64,000 nt of DNA from Notoacmeibacter ruber. Lineage in GTDB: Bacteria; Pseudomonadota; Alphaproteobacteria; Rhizobiales; Rhizobiaceae. The DNA is taken from contig NZ_RCWN01000001.1 in NCBI RefSeq assembly GCF_003668555.1, positions 2,207,501 through 2,271,500 of the forward strand. The letters run 5' to 3'. Under the pieces are notes generated by a model that was given only the letters and a program-made list of their open reading frames with translations, was not told the DNA's origin and did not search any database. Shown here in pieces: positions 30,834-39,152 of this stretch (its first letter is position 1; each line of letters starts with the position of its first letter). The position numbers and the translations under genes are program-made.

Positions 30834-32116
30834 CCGTCACGACCCATCCGGTACTCGAGGCAAGCGAGCGGGCGAAATTGAGCGATCAGGTTCTCGATAC
30901 GCTCATGGCCCTTCCGGGCTGGAAGCCGAAGCATCATGCCATGCTCGCCTCCGAACTGCCGGAGGTCGATCGCCGCCTCTCGATCTATCCGGCTTCAGCC
31001 GGTTTCGAACTGCTGGATGAACTCGATTATCTGGCCTCACGGTCGATCGAGCGGAACGTGTTCTTCGAGCCGCGCTACCTTGCGCCGGCCATGCCACGCC
31101 TGGATGATCGGGAGGTGTTTCTCGCCGTCCTTCGCGACGAAGACAAGACGCGCTCACGTCTACGTTTCCTGCTGCCCTATTCGATCGAGCGGCCCGGCCT
31201 CGGGATCGGGCCTAGCGTCATTCGCGGGTGGACGACGCCGTTCGGCCCGGCAGGCGCACCGCTTATCGATAGCGACGAGCCGGTCCAGATCATGAACGCC
31301 GCCTTTTCTCTTCTGGCGCAGAAGAATCTCAAACTGCCAAACGTCATGGTACTGCCGGACATGCCTTTGGACGGACCCGCTGCCGCGGCAATACGCACCG
31401 CAGCGATCTCTTCCGATCTGCCGATCAGCATCATGGAAGGCGAAGCACGACCCGTCCTCCAGGCGACAGGCGATCCCGACGAGTATTTCGCCAAGGCAAT
31501 CAGCGGCCACCATCGCCGAAATTACAACAGGCTGCGCCGCCGTCTTCAGGAACGCGGCACGGTGAGTTTCGACATTATACGTCAGCCGGACGAAATCCGG
31601 CAGGCGACGGAAACCTTTCTCACGCTCGAACTGATGAGCTGGAAGGGAAAAGTCCGTTCCGCAATGGCTTCGGATCGCTATCAGGCCGCCTTTGCCCGGG
31701 AAGCGATCTACAGGCTCGCGGAACGCGACATGGTCCGTATCGCGACGCTGAAGCTGGATGGTGAAACCATCGCCTCGCTCATCGTGCTGCTGGCGGGCGG
31801 CACGGCCTATACGTGGAAAACGGCCTTCGACGAAACACTCAAGGACTTTTCACCCGGTGTCCTTCTGATGATCGACACGACCGAATATCTGATCGACGAT
31901 CCAAACATCGTTCAGGCTGATAGCTGCGCCACGGAGAACCACTCCGTTATGAGCCGCCTTTGGAATGAAAAGAGGACCTACGGCACCTTCGTCGTGGGAT
32001 TGACGCCGGGCTCCGATCGCGCCGTCAACCAGACGTCGCGCCAATTGCATCTCTATCGCGGTACGAGAAACATCGCCCGCGATCTGCGTGACCGCATTCG
32101 AAGGGTCCGTCGCTGA
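30830..32116 (+). CDS. GNAT acyltransferase, cellulose biosynthesis CelD-like
   Basis: A 428-aa protein whose C-terminal half (about 215-390) is the acetyltransferase_6/CelD-like GNAT fold, often fused or linked to exopolysaccharide production. Typical segments: GHHRRNYNRLRRRLQERGTV, FLTLELMSWKGK, and ASLIVLLAGGTAYTWKTAFDE. The first 200 residues have no clear family. Tight coupling to the flippase implies acylation of an exported polysaccharide or its precursor; this is inference from context. Confidence 0.82.
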   Translation: MTVTTHPVLEASERAKLSDQVLDTLMALPGWKPKHHAMLASELPEVDRRLSIYPASAGFELLDELDYLASRSIERNVFFEPRYLAPAMPRLDDREVFLAVLRDEDKTRSRLRFLLPYSIERPGLGIGPSVIRGWTTPFGPAGAPLIDSDEPVQIMNAAFSLLAQKNLKLPNVMVLPDMPLDGPAAAAIRTAAISSDLPISIMEGEARPVLQATGDPDEYFAKAISGHHRRNYNRLRRRLQERGTVSFDIIRQPDEIRQATETFLTLELMSWKGKVRSAMASDRYQAAFAREAIYRLAERDMVRIATLKLDGETIASLIVLLAGGTAYTWKTAFDETLKDFSPGVLLMIDTTEYLIDDPNIVQADSCATENHSVMSRLWNEKRTYGTFVVGLTPGSDRAVNQTSRQLHLYRGTRNIARDLRDRIRRVRR

Positions 32117-32123
32117 AACCGAA

Positions 32124-32537
32124 CTATTTGTCGGGGGTGACGTCCTTCATCAGACGTTCGTCAATATTATCGAGATGCGTCAGCTCTTCATGGCCGAAAT
32201 GGTCGAGGATCATGTTGAGATTGCGCCTGTTGGCCTTGTAGACGGCATCGAACACGTCGCCCACGATCGGAACGGCGCCGATCACGTAATCAAGTCCGAC
32301 ATTGCCCAGCATGCGGGTCAGCTTGTGCCCTGGAATACCGAGCTTGCGTGCTTCGTTGACGATCCAGAGCGAAACCACGACCGCCGCTGTGTCACCGACA
32401 CCCGGCACCAGGCCGACGATGGAGTCGGCTCCCAACCGGAAGCCACCGGGCAGGCGGATGGCTGTGTCCATGAGACGGGCCGCGCGGGCCACCCTGCGCA
32501 ATCGCCGCGTCCGCTCCAGCCGTTCGGTTTCGTCCAT
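32124..32537 (-). CDS. DUF4112 domain-containing protein
   Basis: A 137-aa protein (start at 32537, MDETERLERT, with GGAG upstream). The DUF4112 core spans most of it: LPGGFRLGADSIVGLVPGVG, VVSLWIVNEARKLGI, IGAVPIVGDVFDAVYKANRRN. One or two amphipathic or membrane helices are likely. The function is unknown. It is convergent with the CelD-like gene and lies 149 bp beyond the last small gene of the nor cluster on the same strand, so read-through from nor is possible but not indicated. Confidence 0.9.
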   Translation of the reverse strand: MDETERLERTRRLRRVARAARLMDTAIRLPGGFRLGADSIVGLVPGVGDTAAVVVSLWIVNEARKLGIPGHKLTRMLGNVGLDYVIGAVPIVGDVFDAVYKANRRNLNMILDHFGHEELTHLDNIDERLMKDVTPDK

Positions 32538-32686
32538 CGCTGCCAACTCCCTTTCTTTGTGCACCCATATGGGCGGGATTGGAGAAGCGACCACCGGGCA
32601 GCAGATATCCGTCCTTCAAGGCAGAATAGGAAGTAAGAGGGCACGCCGATCACCGGCTTGGCTGGCAAAAGGATGGTCCACGAGTA

Positions 32687-32914
32687 TCAGATTGGGCGAT
32701 CCTGTTCCGCATGTTCCATCAGACCGACAATATAACGGGCAAAGATCCAGCTGGAGGGCAGGCCAAGCACGATACCCCCAATGGCGGCCCAGACCGGCGA
32801 GATGACGGGCAAACCGGCCCAGGAGCCGATCAGTGAAGCGAAGAAGAGGTTGACACCCACAGCGCCCGCCCCGAAAGGCCAGAGGATCATGGCAAGGTGC
32901 GCCGTTCTGCTCAT
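32687..32914 (-). CDS. Small two-helix membrane protein, end of nor operon
   Basis: A 75-aa protein beginning MSRTAHLAMILWPFGAGAVG, with two hydrophobic helices (about 6-30 and 36-63) and a charged tail. Its ATG overlaps the stop of the preceding 59-aa gene by four bases, placing it as the sixth gene after norC-norB-norQ-norD. Size and topology recall NorF, a small accessory membrane protein in some nitric oxide reductase operons, but I cannot establish homology. A role in NorCB assembly or maturation is inference from coupling only. Confidence 0.7.
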   Translation of the reverse strand: MSRTAHLAMILWPFGAGAVGVNLFFASLIGSWAGLPVISPVWAAIGGIVLGLPSSWIFARYIVGLMEHAEQDRPI

Positions 32915-33090
32915 GGCCGGCGACGCACGGTGTAATGAACAAGCGCGAGACCGGCGACCAGAGCCGCCGCCGCCAGCGCGAACCAGAATTCAGCCGTTGC
33001 CGATTGCGCCTGGGGGATCGGCCGGTCGAATTCGGCGGCCAGCACATTTGCGGGTAGCAGTATGAATGCTGTCGTCAGATAGCGAAGCAT
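32911..33090 (-). CDS. Very small exported/membrane protein, fifth gene of nor operon
   Basis: A 59-aa open frame read by hand. It opens with a signal-like segment (MLRYLTTAFILLPANVLAAE), then a short Pro/Gln-rich stretch, then one membrane helix (FWFALAAAALVAGLALVHY) and a basic C-terminus (TVRRRP). The start is one base after the norD stop (TGA-T-ATG), and the stop overlaps the start of the 75-aa gene. This tight packing is the main evidence that it is real. I recognise no family; with its neighbour it may be a nitric oxide reductase accessory subunit. Confidence 0.65.
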   Translation of the reverse strand: MLRYLTTAFILLPANVLAAEFDRPIPQAQSATAEFWFALAAAALVAGLALVHYTVRRRP

Positions 33091-33091
33091 A

Positions 33092-34981
33092 TCAGTTCTC
33101 CACGGTCAGTCTTCGATAAATCTCCGGCAAAGCCATGGTCAGCCGCTGCGGATGAGGCAGAAGGTGAAACCCGCCTCGCCCGAAAATCCGAGCGAACCAG
33201 TCCTGCCCGTCCTCATCCACCACGATGCCATGCACGATCTGCCCGTTGCGGCGTGCTTCGGCCACGGCTACGCGGCTATCCTCAATGCCGTGCTGCCCCT
33301 CATAATGATCCAGATCATTGGGCTTGCCATCGGTAAGGACGATCAGGAGCCGACGGGCCGACTTTTCTTCGGAAAGATGGTGGCTGGCATGGCGGATGGC
33401 CGCGCCCAGACGCGTGTAATAGCCGGGCTTCAAAGCGCCGATACGGTCGGTTGCCGCCTGGTTCATGGGCTGGTCGAACCCTTTGATCCTCGTCACAAAC
33501 ACCCGATTACGGCGCAGCGAGGAAAACCCCCAAATGCCAAGCCTGTCGCCTGCTGCATCGATCCCGCCGGCCAGAACGGCCAATGCTTCGCGGGCGACTT
33601 CAATGACGGATATATCGCCGACTGTTGCCTCCGTTGAACGGGACGTATCGATCAGGAAGGCGACCGAAAGATCGCGTTCCACCTGTCGCGACGATTGCCA
33701 GATGCGATCGCTGCCCTGTCCTGTCGCGGCGAGATCGGCGCGAGCTGCAATCAGTGCGTCGATATCAAGTTCGGTGCCATCGATCTGGCAAGGCTGCATG
33801 ATGCGGCGCGGTCGCAAGACCTCAAACTGCCGGCGAACAGCGCGCAGACGTTTCGCATCCGGTTGAAAGGTCAGATCCGTCGCCGGGGCGACCTCGGCTT
33901 CCAGCACGCGGCAATGGTCATCCATGTAGCTGCGTGAGCGATAATTCCATTCGGGATAGGTGTATTGAGCAGACAAGCGCTCATGGTCGGCATCGGCTGG
34001 CGAAAGGTCCAGATGCAGACGAAGCCGTGTCGCGGCCCGCTTGTCGTTCCGTGTAAGCGTGATGTTGTCCTGATCGTCGGCCGCTTTCTGTGCGTTCTCG
34101 TCATCATCATCATCGACACTTCGGTTGAGGTTCATCGATTCCACCCAACTGAGAATCGATTCGAAGCGGTGAACGATCAGGTTGTCCTTGCGATTCGCCT
34201 GATCGAGATCGCGGCGGAAGGCCATTTTACGCGATGCGGTCGGCGCGTTCGGAGGCGGACTTCCCGCCTCGTCCGTGGTCTCCTGCGAAGGCGCACCGCT
34301 ACAAGGCGATGAGAGATGCAGCCAGAGCGGAACGGGCACGAACGACATCCGCCCTCCGCCTCCCCCGTCATCCATGCGGGTCATGGGATTTACCGTTTCA
34401 CCGGCGAGGCGGCTGCGGATAACCGCTTCGACCACAGCTTCTTTCGGCGGCAGCGAAAACCGCGGGCGATTGGCCAGAACCTTCGCGACCATCTCGGTGT
34501 AACGGCCAAAAAGACCCGGGCATAGGTCGCGGACACGTTCGGTGAGCGCCGTATTAATCGCAATCTGCAACTCGTCGCAGTCAGACTGCGGCAGATCCTC
34601 GAACCGGCAGACGGCCGCCATGGCGGTCAGCCAAAAATAGGCGGCGCGGTTCTGCGAAGGGTCGTCGAAACAGTCGAGTTGGGGGGGCAGTCTCAGGCAC
34701 TCGCCATCGAACCCCGCCTGATAGAATGTTTCGCGGCCTGTGCCGATGCGACGCCGAAGAGAGCGGCGATGGCGCACCGGCAACGGAGCCGCTTCGCGCA
34801 GTTCGGTTCCCTTTGCTCCGCCAAGAGCCCGGAAGAAGATGGCAAGGCCAGGCTGCAACGATGAAAGTGCCACCACAGCATCCGGAAAGACGGGCGACAA
34901 GCCGAGGCGGCTCGCATAATCATGCCAGAGATTTCCGACAGTCTCTTCCGGCTCCATCAAGTCGAATGGGCTGATGATCAT
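33092..34981 (-). CDS. norD: Nitric oxide reductase activation protein NorD
   Basis: A 629-aa accessory protein needed for active NO reductase. The N-terminal two-thirds is poorly conserved, with an acidic stretch (DDDDEN near residue 295). The C-terminal von Willebrand A domain (about 430-620) has the MIDAS motif DTSRS and the helper segment RLLIVLTDGKPNDLDHYEG. With the AAA+ protein NorQ it forms a MoxR/VWA pair thought to remodel NorCB or insert cofactor. It starts five bases after norQ and is coupled to two small downstream genes. Confidence 0.95.
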   Translation of the reverse strand: MIISPFDLMEPEETVGNLWHDYASRLGLSPVFPDAVVALSSLQPGLAIFFRALGGAKGTELREAAPLPVRHRRSLRRRIGTGRETFYQAGFDGECLRLPPQLDCFDDPSQNRAAYFWLTAMAAVCRFEDLPQSDCDELQIAINTALTERVRDLCPGLFGRYTEMVAKVLANRPRFSLPPKEAVVEAVIRSRLAGETVNPMTRMDDGGGGGRMSFVPVPLWLHLSSPCSGAPSQETTDEAGSPPPNAPTASRKMAFRRDLDQANRKDNLIVHRFESILSWVESMNLNRSVDDDDDENAQKAADDQDNITLTRNDKRAATRLRLHLDLSPADADHERLSAQYTYPEWNYRSRSYMDDHCRVLEAEVAPATDLTFQPDAKRLRAVRRQFEVLRPRRIMQPCQIDGTELDIDALIAARADLAATGQGSDRIWQSSRQVERDLSVAFLIDTSRSTEATVGDISVIEVAREALAVLAGGIDAAGDRLGIWGFSSLRRNRVFVTRIKGFDQPMNQAATDRIGALKPGYYTRLGAAIRHASHHLSEEKSARRLLIVLTDGKPNDLDHYEGQHGIEDSRVAVAEARRNGQIVHGIVVDEDGQDWFARIFGRGGFHLLPHPQRLTMALPEIYRRLTVEN

Positions 34982-34986
34982 GGCCG

Positions 34987-35784
34987 CTAACCGTAGATGG
35001 TGGCGACGAGTTCGCGGAGCGCGGTCTTGACGTCCTCGTCATCGGTCAAGGGCTCGATCACCGCCACGTCCAATGAACGTTCCACGGCCATACCGGAAGC
35101 CATCAGCGTGGCGGCATAGATCAGAAGGCGCGTCGAGACACCCTCCTCGAGATCCATGCCGGAGAGGTTGCGGATATGGCCGCCCAGCCGGACCAGCGGA
35201 GCGACTCTGGCTGTGTCGAGACCACTCTCCTGCGCAACGACGGCGATCTCGTCCTCCGGAGCGGGAAAGTCGAACGTGCACGAGAGAAAGCGCTGCCGTG
35301 TGGAGGGTTTCATTCGCTTCAGAACGTTCTGATAGCCGGGATTGTAGCTCGCCACGAGCATGAAACCGGCAGGCGCCCGCAACTCCTCACCCGTCCTGTC
35401 GATCATCAGCGTGCGCCGATTGTCGGTCAGCGGGTGAAGAACGACCGTAACGTCCTTTCTCGCCTCCACGATCTCGTCGAGATAGCAGATCGCCCCTTCA
35501 CGAACGGCACGGGTGAGCGGGCCATCCACCCATTCGGTCTCGCCGCCGCGCAGGAGATACCGGCCGATCAGATCGGCAGCCGAAAGATCGTCGTGACAGG
35601 CCACCGTGTAGAGCGGGCGCTGCAGCCGGGCGGCCATATGTTCGACGAACCGGGTTTTCCCGCAGCCGGTCGGCCCCTTCAAAAGAAGGGGCAAACCGTT
35701 TGTGTGAGCCATTTCGAAAATGGTGCATTCATTGCCGGTCGGCCGGTAATAGGGAATGCTGTCTTTCTGCATTGCAAGGCTCAT
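34987..35784 (-). CDS. norQ: Nitric oxide reductase accessory AAA+ ATPase NorQ
   Basis: MoxR-type AAA+ ATPase of 265 aa, chosen to start at 35784 (MSLAMQKDSIPYYRPTGNE), four bases after norB; the frame extends upstream only into norB. Walker A is GPTGCGKT, Walker B AICYLDEI, sensor region ASYNPGY. NorQ works with NorD to activate the NO reductase complex, probably for insertion of non-haem iron. Gene order norC-norB-norQ-norD is canonical. Confidence 0.96.
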   Translation of the reverse strand: MSLAMQKDSIPYYRPTGNECTIFEMAHTNGLPLLLKGPTGCGKTRFVEHMAARLQRPLYTVACHDDLSAADLIGRYLLRGGETEWVDGPLTRAVREGAICYLDEIVEARKDVTVVLHPLTDNRRTLMIDRTGEELRAPAGFMLVASYNPGYQNVLKRMKPSTRQRFLSCTFDFPAPEDEIAVVAQESGLDTARVAPLVRLGGHIRNLSGMDLEEGVSTRLLIYAATLMASGMAVERSLDVAVIEPLTDDEDVKTALRELVATIYG

Positions 35785-35788
35785 GAGG

Positions 35789-37159
35789 TCACTCCGCCGG
35801 CAGAGGATCGGAGCGCGACGGCGCGGGATTCGACGAGCCAGGCTTGATGACCTCTTTACGCCGGACCACGAGAAGCGCGTAGATGAAGAGGCAGGCTCCA
35901 ATCACCACGGCGAGGCCGGAGCCCCAGCGCATCACGTAGAAGATCGTCAGACTGTCCTGCACCTCCATGTAGCTCTCGCCAAGCACGCGTTGCATATGGG
36001 TCTGGATCGTCCCCGCGAAGGTCAGCGTGAACGTCATGAACGCCATGCCGCCGGTCATCAGCCAGAATGCGGCCATGTTCAGCACCTGGTTATAGGGCTG
36101 GCGCTCTCTCAACAGCGGCATGGCGTAGGAGAACATGGCCAGGTTGAGAGCGACGTAGGCACCATAGAAGGCGAGGTGTCCGTGAGCCGCGGTAATCTGC
36201 GTGCCATGGCTGTAGAAATTCACCCCGTGCAGCGTGTGAAGAAAGCCCCAGACGCCGGCGCCGAAGAAAGCGACGGTGCTGGCACCCAGCGACCAGAGGA
36301 GGGCCGCCTTGTTCGGGTGATTGCGCCGGCCTTTCCAGACCATGACGAAGGCGAAGGACATCATCAGGAAGAAGGGTGCGACTTCGAAAGTGGAGAAGAT
36401 GGAGCCAAGCCACTGCCAGTAACCCGGCGTGCCGATCCAGTAATAATGGTGGCCCGTTCCCAGAATGCCGGAGAACAGCGCGGTTGCCACGATGACGTAA
36501 AGCCACTTCTCAACTACCTCCCGGTCGACGCCCGTCAGCTTCAGCAGGATGAAGGCGAGAATCGAGGCCATCACCAGTTCCCAGGTCGCTTCGACCCACA
36601 GATGAACCACGAACCACCAGTACATCTTGTCCAGGCTCAGATTCTCCGGATTGACGAAGGCGAAGATCCACAGCAGCGACAAAAGCCAGAGCCCCATCAG
36701 AAGAACGTTCGTGATGGCGGTCTTGCGGCCCTGCAGAACGGTCATCGTGACGTTGACGAGGAACATGACCGCCGCAACGAGAATGCCGATCCGAACCCAG
36801 AGCGGCTGCTCCAGAAATTCACGCCCGCCATGGACCTTGAAGCCATAGCTGATCACGGCGCCGAGCGTGCCCACCACCAGGATGACCAGCTGGATATAGG
36901 CCAGTTTCGGCGACCAGATTTCGCGTTCGCTTTCCTCCGGGATAAGGAAATAAGCCGCACCGAAAAAGCCGAGCAGAAGCCAGACGATCAATGCGTTCGT
37001 ATGGACCATGCGCAGAATGTGGAACGGCAGGATGTCCGACAGGAAATGAGGCGAGACATAGACCCATCCTGCGGTGAGCCCCATCAGAACCTGAACGGCA
37101 AACAGGGCGAGCGCGCACAATATGTACGGGTAGGCGATTTTTTGAGTCTGATATTTCAT
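35789..37159 (-). CDS. norB: Nitric oxide reductase large subunit NorB
   Basis: Catalytic subunit of cytochrome-c-dependent NO reductase (2 NO + 2 e- + 2 H+ to N2O), a haem-copper oxidase relative with about 12 membrane helices. The ATG at 37159 gives 456 aa (MKYQTQKIAYPYI); a TTG five codons earlier overlaps the norC stop and is less likely. Haem and non-haem iron ligands sit in RMVHTNALIVW, HLWVEATWELVM, GHHYYWIG and HGHLAFYGAYVALN. The conserved glutamate of VEATWE is present. There is no N-terminal quinol-oxidase extension, so it is the short cNor type, matching the separate norC. Confidence 0.97.
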   Translation of the reverse strand: MKYQTQKIAYPYILCALALFAVQVLMGLTAGWVYVSPHFLSDILPFHILRMVHTNALIVWLLLGFFGAAYFLIPEESEREIWSPKLAYIQLVILVVGTLGAVISYGFKVHGGREFLEQPLWVRIGILVAAVMFLVNVTMTVLQGRKTAITNVLLMGLWLLSLLWIFAFVNPENLSLDKMYWWFVVHLWVEATWELVMASILAFILLKLTGVDREVVEKWLYVIVATALFSGILGTGHHYYWIGTPGYWQWLGSIFSTFEVAPFFLMMSFAFVMVWKGRRNHPNKAALLWSLGASTVAFFGAGVWGFLHTLHGVNFYSHGTQITAAHGHLAFYGAYVALNLAMFSYAMPLLRERQPYNQVLNMAAFWLMTGGMAFMTFTLTFAGTIQTHMQRVLGESYMEVQDSLTIFYVMRWGSGLAVVIGACLFIYALLVVRRKEVIKPGSSNPAPSRSDPLPAE

Positions 37160-37170
37160 TTCTCTGATCC

Positions 37171-37623
37171 TCAACCGGCATCGTTGGGCGGCCAGCCCTG
37201 AAGATTCGTCTGATCTGCCCAGCGCAGAAATTCCGCCAGGCCGCGCTTGTCTTCTTCGGTCAGTTCGAAATGCGGCATCTGTCGGCGCCCCTCGATTCCG
37301 CTGGGCTGCGCCTCGATCCAGGCATCCAGAATTTCGTAGGCGGCTTCGGGGTCGTCCTGCACACCCCAGCGGGTCATCACATTGCCGAGCTCGGGCGCGA
37401 AGTAGGCCCCCTCGCCGTGCAATGTGTGGCAGTTGATGCAGCTATTGCGCTCCCAGACCGCTTTGCCGTGCGCTACGGCCTCGGTCAGGGGTGCGCCGGC
37501 TGTTGATGTGTTGACGATGTAGTAGTGGCTATGAACAGCCAGGGCGATGAACACGGCGACGAAGAAGAGCGAGCCTCCGTAGAATATGTTCCGTGCCCGC
37601 GATTTGGTGAGCACCTCGGCCAT
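37171..37623 (-). CDS. norC: Nitric oxide reductase cytochrome c subunit NorC
   Basis: Membrane-anchored c-type cytochrome of 150 aa that passes electrons to NorB. One N-terminal helix (about 13-33) anchors it. The haem motif is CINCHTLHGEGAYFAPELG and the axial methionine is in RRQMPHFELTEED. AGGAGG lies seven bases before the ATG. It is the first gene of the nor operon. A perfect NnrR/FNR-type box lies about 68 bases upstream of the start, so expression should follow NO and low oxygen. Confidence 0.97.
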   Translation of the reverse strand: MAEVLTKSRARNIFYGGSLFFVAVFIALAVHSHYYIVNTSTAGAPLTEAVAHGKAVWERNSCINCHTLHGEGAYFAPELGNVMTRWGVQDDPEAAYEILDAWIEAQPSGIEGRRQMPHFELTEEDKRGLAEFLRWADQTNLQGWPPNDAG

Positions 37624-37684
37624 CGCTGGCCTCCTTTTCCGGTTGCGACTGCCGGCTTTCTAGTCAGAGCTCAGGAAGACGAGT

Positions 37685-37698
37685 TTGCGCTACCGCAA
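37685..37698 (-). promoter_or_regulatory. NnrR/FNR-family box upstream of norC
   Basis: Perfect inverted repeat TTGCG-CTAC-CGCAA. This is the form of site bound by Crp/FNR-family NO regulators of the NnrR/Dnr type; the oxygen sensor FNR prefers TTGAT-N4-ATCAA. Its centre is about 68 bases before the norC start codon, so a -41.5 activator position would place the transcript start about 27 bases before the ATG. No regulator gene is in the window. Confidence 0.8.
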
Positions 37699-37857
37699 CC
37701 TTCACAGCGATCGCAGGGACAAGGAGGCGAAAGAACCTGCCGACGGAAGCACCGGGCGGCAGTCAGCGGTAGAATCAAGATGCGATAGGCATCGTGCGAG
37801 CGCACACCCTACAAACCGTGCACGGCTTACGCAGGAAATGTTCAATGGATGCGGAAA

Positions 37858-37942
37858 TGGTGCCCCTGGCCGGACTCGAACCAGCACGCCTTGCGGCAAT
37901 CGATTTTGAGTCGATCGCGTCTACCAATTCCGCCACAGGGGC
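37858..37942 (-). tRNA. tRNA-Leu (anticodon CAA)
   Basis: Complete class II-type tRNA on the minus strand. The acceptor stem is GCCCCTG pairing with CAGGGGC, with discriminator A and an encoded CCA (37860-37858). The D arm contains GCGGAATTGGTAGACGC; the anticodon stem is ATCGA/TCGAT with loop CTCAAAA, giving anticodon CAA (37908-37906), which reads TTG codons. The T arm holds GGTTCGAGTCC. The variable arm is short for leucine (about GCCGCAAGGCG). It stands alone between norC and yqaA. Confidence 0.95.
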
Positions 37943-38054
37943 AACGCGCCGGCAACTATATGGGCCGGGGGTCCTTCGTCAACCGGCTTGATGCTGGACA
38001 CGCGGCCTTGCAGACAATAGGGCAGAGACCCGACACGTCTCGACGGATAGATCG

Positions 38055-38636
38055 ATGCTGCGACGCCTCTATGACTGGACGATGGGATTGGCCCGGACAC
38101 GCCATGCCGACAAGGCTCTGGCTGCCGTCAGTTTTGCCGAAAGTTCGATCTTTCCGATTCCGCCCGACGCATTGCTCATCCCAATGGTTTTGGGCCGGCG
38201 CGACCGCTGGATCTATCTTGCGGCGATCTGCACCATTGCCTCGGTCCTCGGCGCTTTTCTCGGCTACGCGATCGGCGCCTTTTTCATGGAGATCGTCGGC
38301 GATCCGATCCTCCGGTTCTACGGCAAGGCCGACAGTTTCGAGCGCATTCAGGAACTTTATAATGAATGGGGCGGCTGGGGCGTGCTGTTCGCCGCGGTCA
38401 CCCCCTTCCCCTACAAGGTGCTGACGATTTTCTCCGGCGCGACAGGGCTGAATATCGCGGTCTTCACCGTCGTCTCCATCATCGGGCGCTCCGCGCGCTT
38501 TTTCCTTGTCGCCTGGCTTCTGGGCCGCTACGGCGAACCCTTACAACAATTCATCGAGCGCTGGCTGAATTGGCTTTTCCTCGCCTTCATGCTCCTGCTG
38601 ATCGGTGGTTTCCTGTCGATCAAGTTCCTGTTCTAG
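38055..38636 (+). CDS. YqaA family membrane protein (VTT/DedA superfamily)
   Basis: A 193-aa inner-membrane protein of the YqaA branch of the DedA/VTT superfamily, with four to five hydrophobic segments. Diagnostic regions: VSFAESSIFPIPPDALLIPM, AFLGYAIGAFF and TPFPYKVLTIFSGATGLN. DedA-superfamily proteins act in lipid-carrier or phospholipid scrambling; the YqaA branch has no settled role. It lies ten bases upstream of dsbB, so the two are probably co-transcribed. Confidence 0.9.
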   Translation: MLRRLYDWTMGLARTRHADKALAAVSFAESSIFPIPPDALLIPMVLGRRDRWIYLAAICTIASVLGAFLGYAIGAFFMEIVGDPILRFYGKADSFERIQELYNEWGGWGVLFAAVTPFPYKVLTIFSGATGLNIAVFTVVSIIGRSARFFLVAWLLGRYGEPLQQFIERWLNWLFLAFMLLLIGGFLSIKFLF

Positions 38637-38645
38637 GGGAGTCGC

Positions 38646-39146
38646 ATGCTTTCCAATCGTAATCTCGCAGTCCTGATCGGAGTCGGCATGGCGCTGACCG
38701 TCGGCACCGCCCTCGCCTTCGAACATCTTGGCGGGTACATTCCCTGCGCACTCTGTCTGGAACAGCGGACCGCCTATTATACCGGCGTGCCTTTCATGAT
38801 CGGCACCGCCATCGCCGCCCCTCACATCAGACGGCCACGGCTTGTTCAGGCGATGTTCGGCATCGGTGCATTGCTGATGATCTGGACCATGGGCCTCGGC
38901 ATTTATCATTCCGGCGTCGAATGGGGCCTTTGGGCCGGTCCCACAGACTGCTCCGGCGCGTCGAGCACCGTCAGCCAGGCGGGCAATCTTCTGGAATCGC
39001 TCGGCCAGCGGCCACCGTCCTGCGATCAGGCGGCCGGCCGCTTTCTCGGCATTTCCTTTGCCGGCTGGAACGTGGTCGCCGCCGCACTGCTGACGCTGGC
39101 CTGCCTTTACGGCGCCTTCCGTCGTCAGCCGGCTCCGAGGGCCTGA
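38646..39146 (+). CDS. dsbB: Disulfide bond formation protein B
   Basis: Inner-membrane oxidase that re-oxidises DsbA using quinone, 166 aa with four predicted helices. The first redox pair is CALC in YIPCALCLEQRTAYY; the second pair lies in the periplasmic loop (DCSGASS and SCDQ). AGGGGAGT precedes the ATG. No dsbA is in the window. It ends seven bases from the convergent HNH gene. Confidence 0.93.
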   Translation: MLSNRNLAVLIGVGMALTVGTALAFEHLGGYIPCALCLEQRTAYYTGVPFMIGTAIAAPHIRRPRLVQAMFGIGALLMIWTMGLGIYHSGVEWGLWAGPTDCSGASSTVSQAGNLLESLGQRPPSCDQAAGRFLGISFAGWNVVAAALLTLACLYGAFRRQPAPRA

Positions 39147-39152
39147 GGCTGG

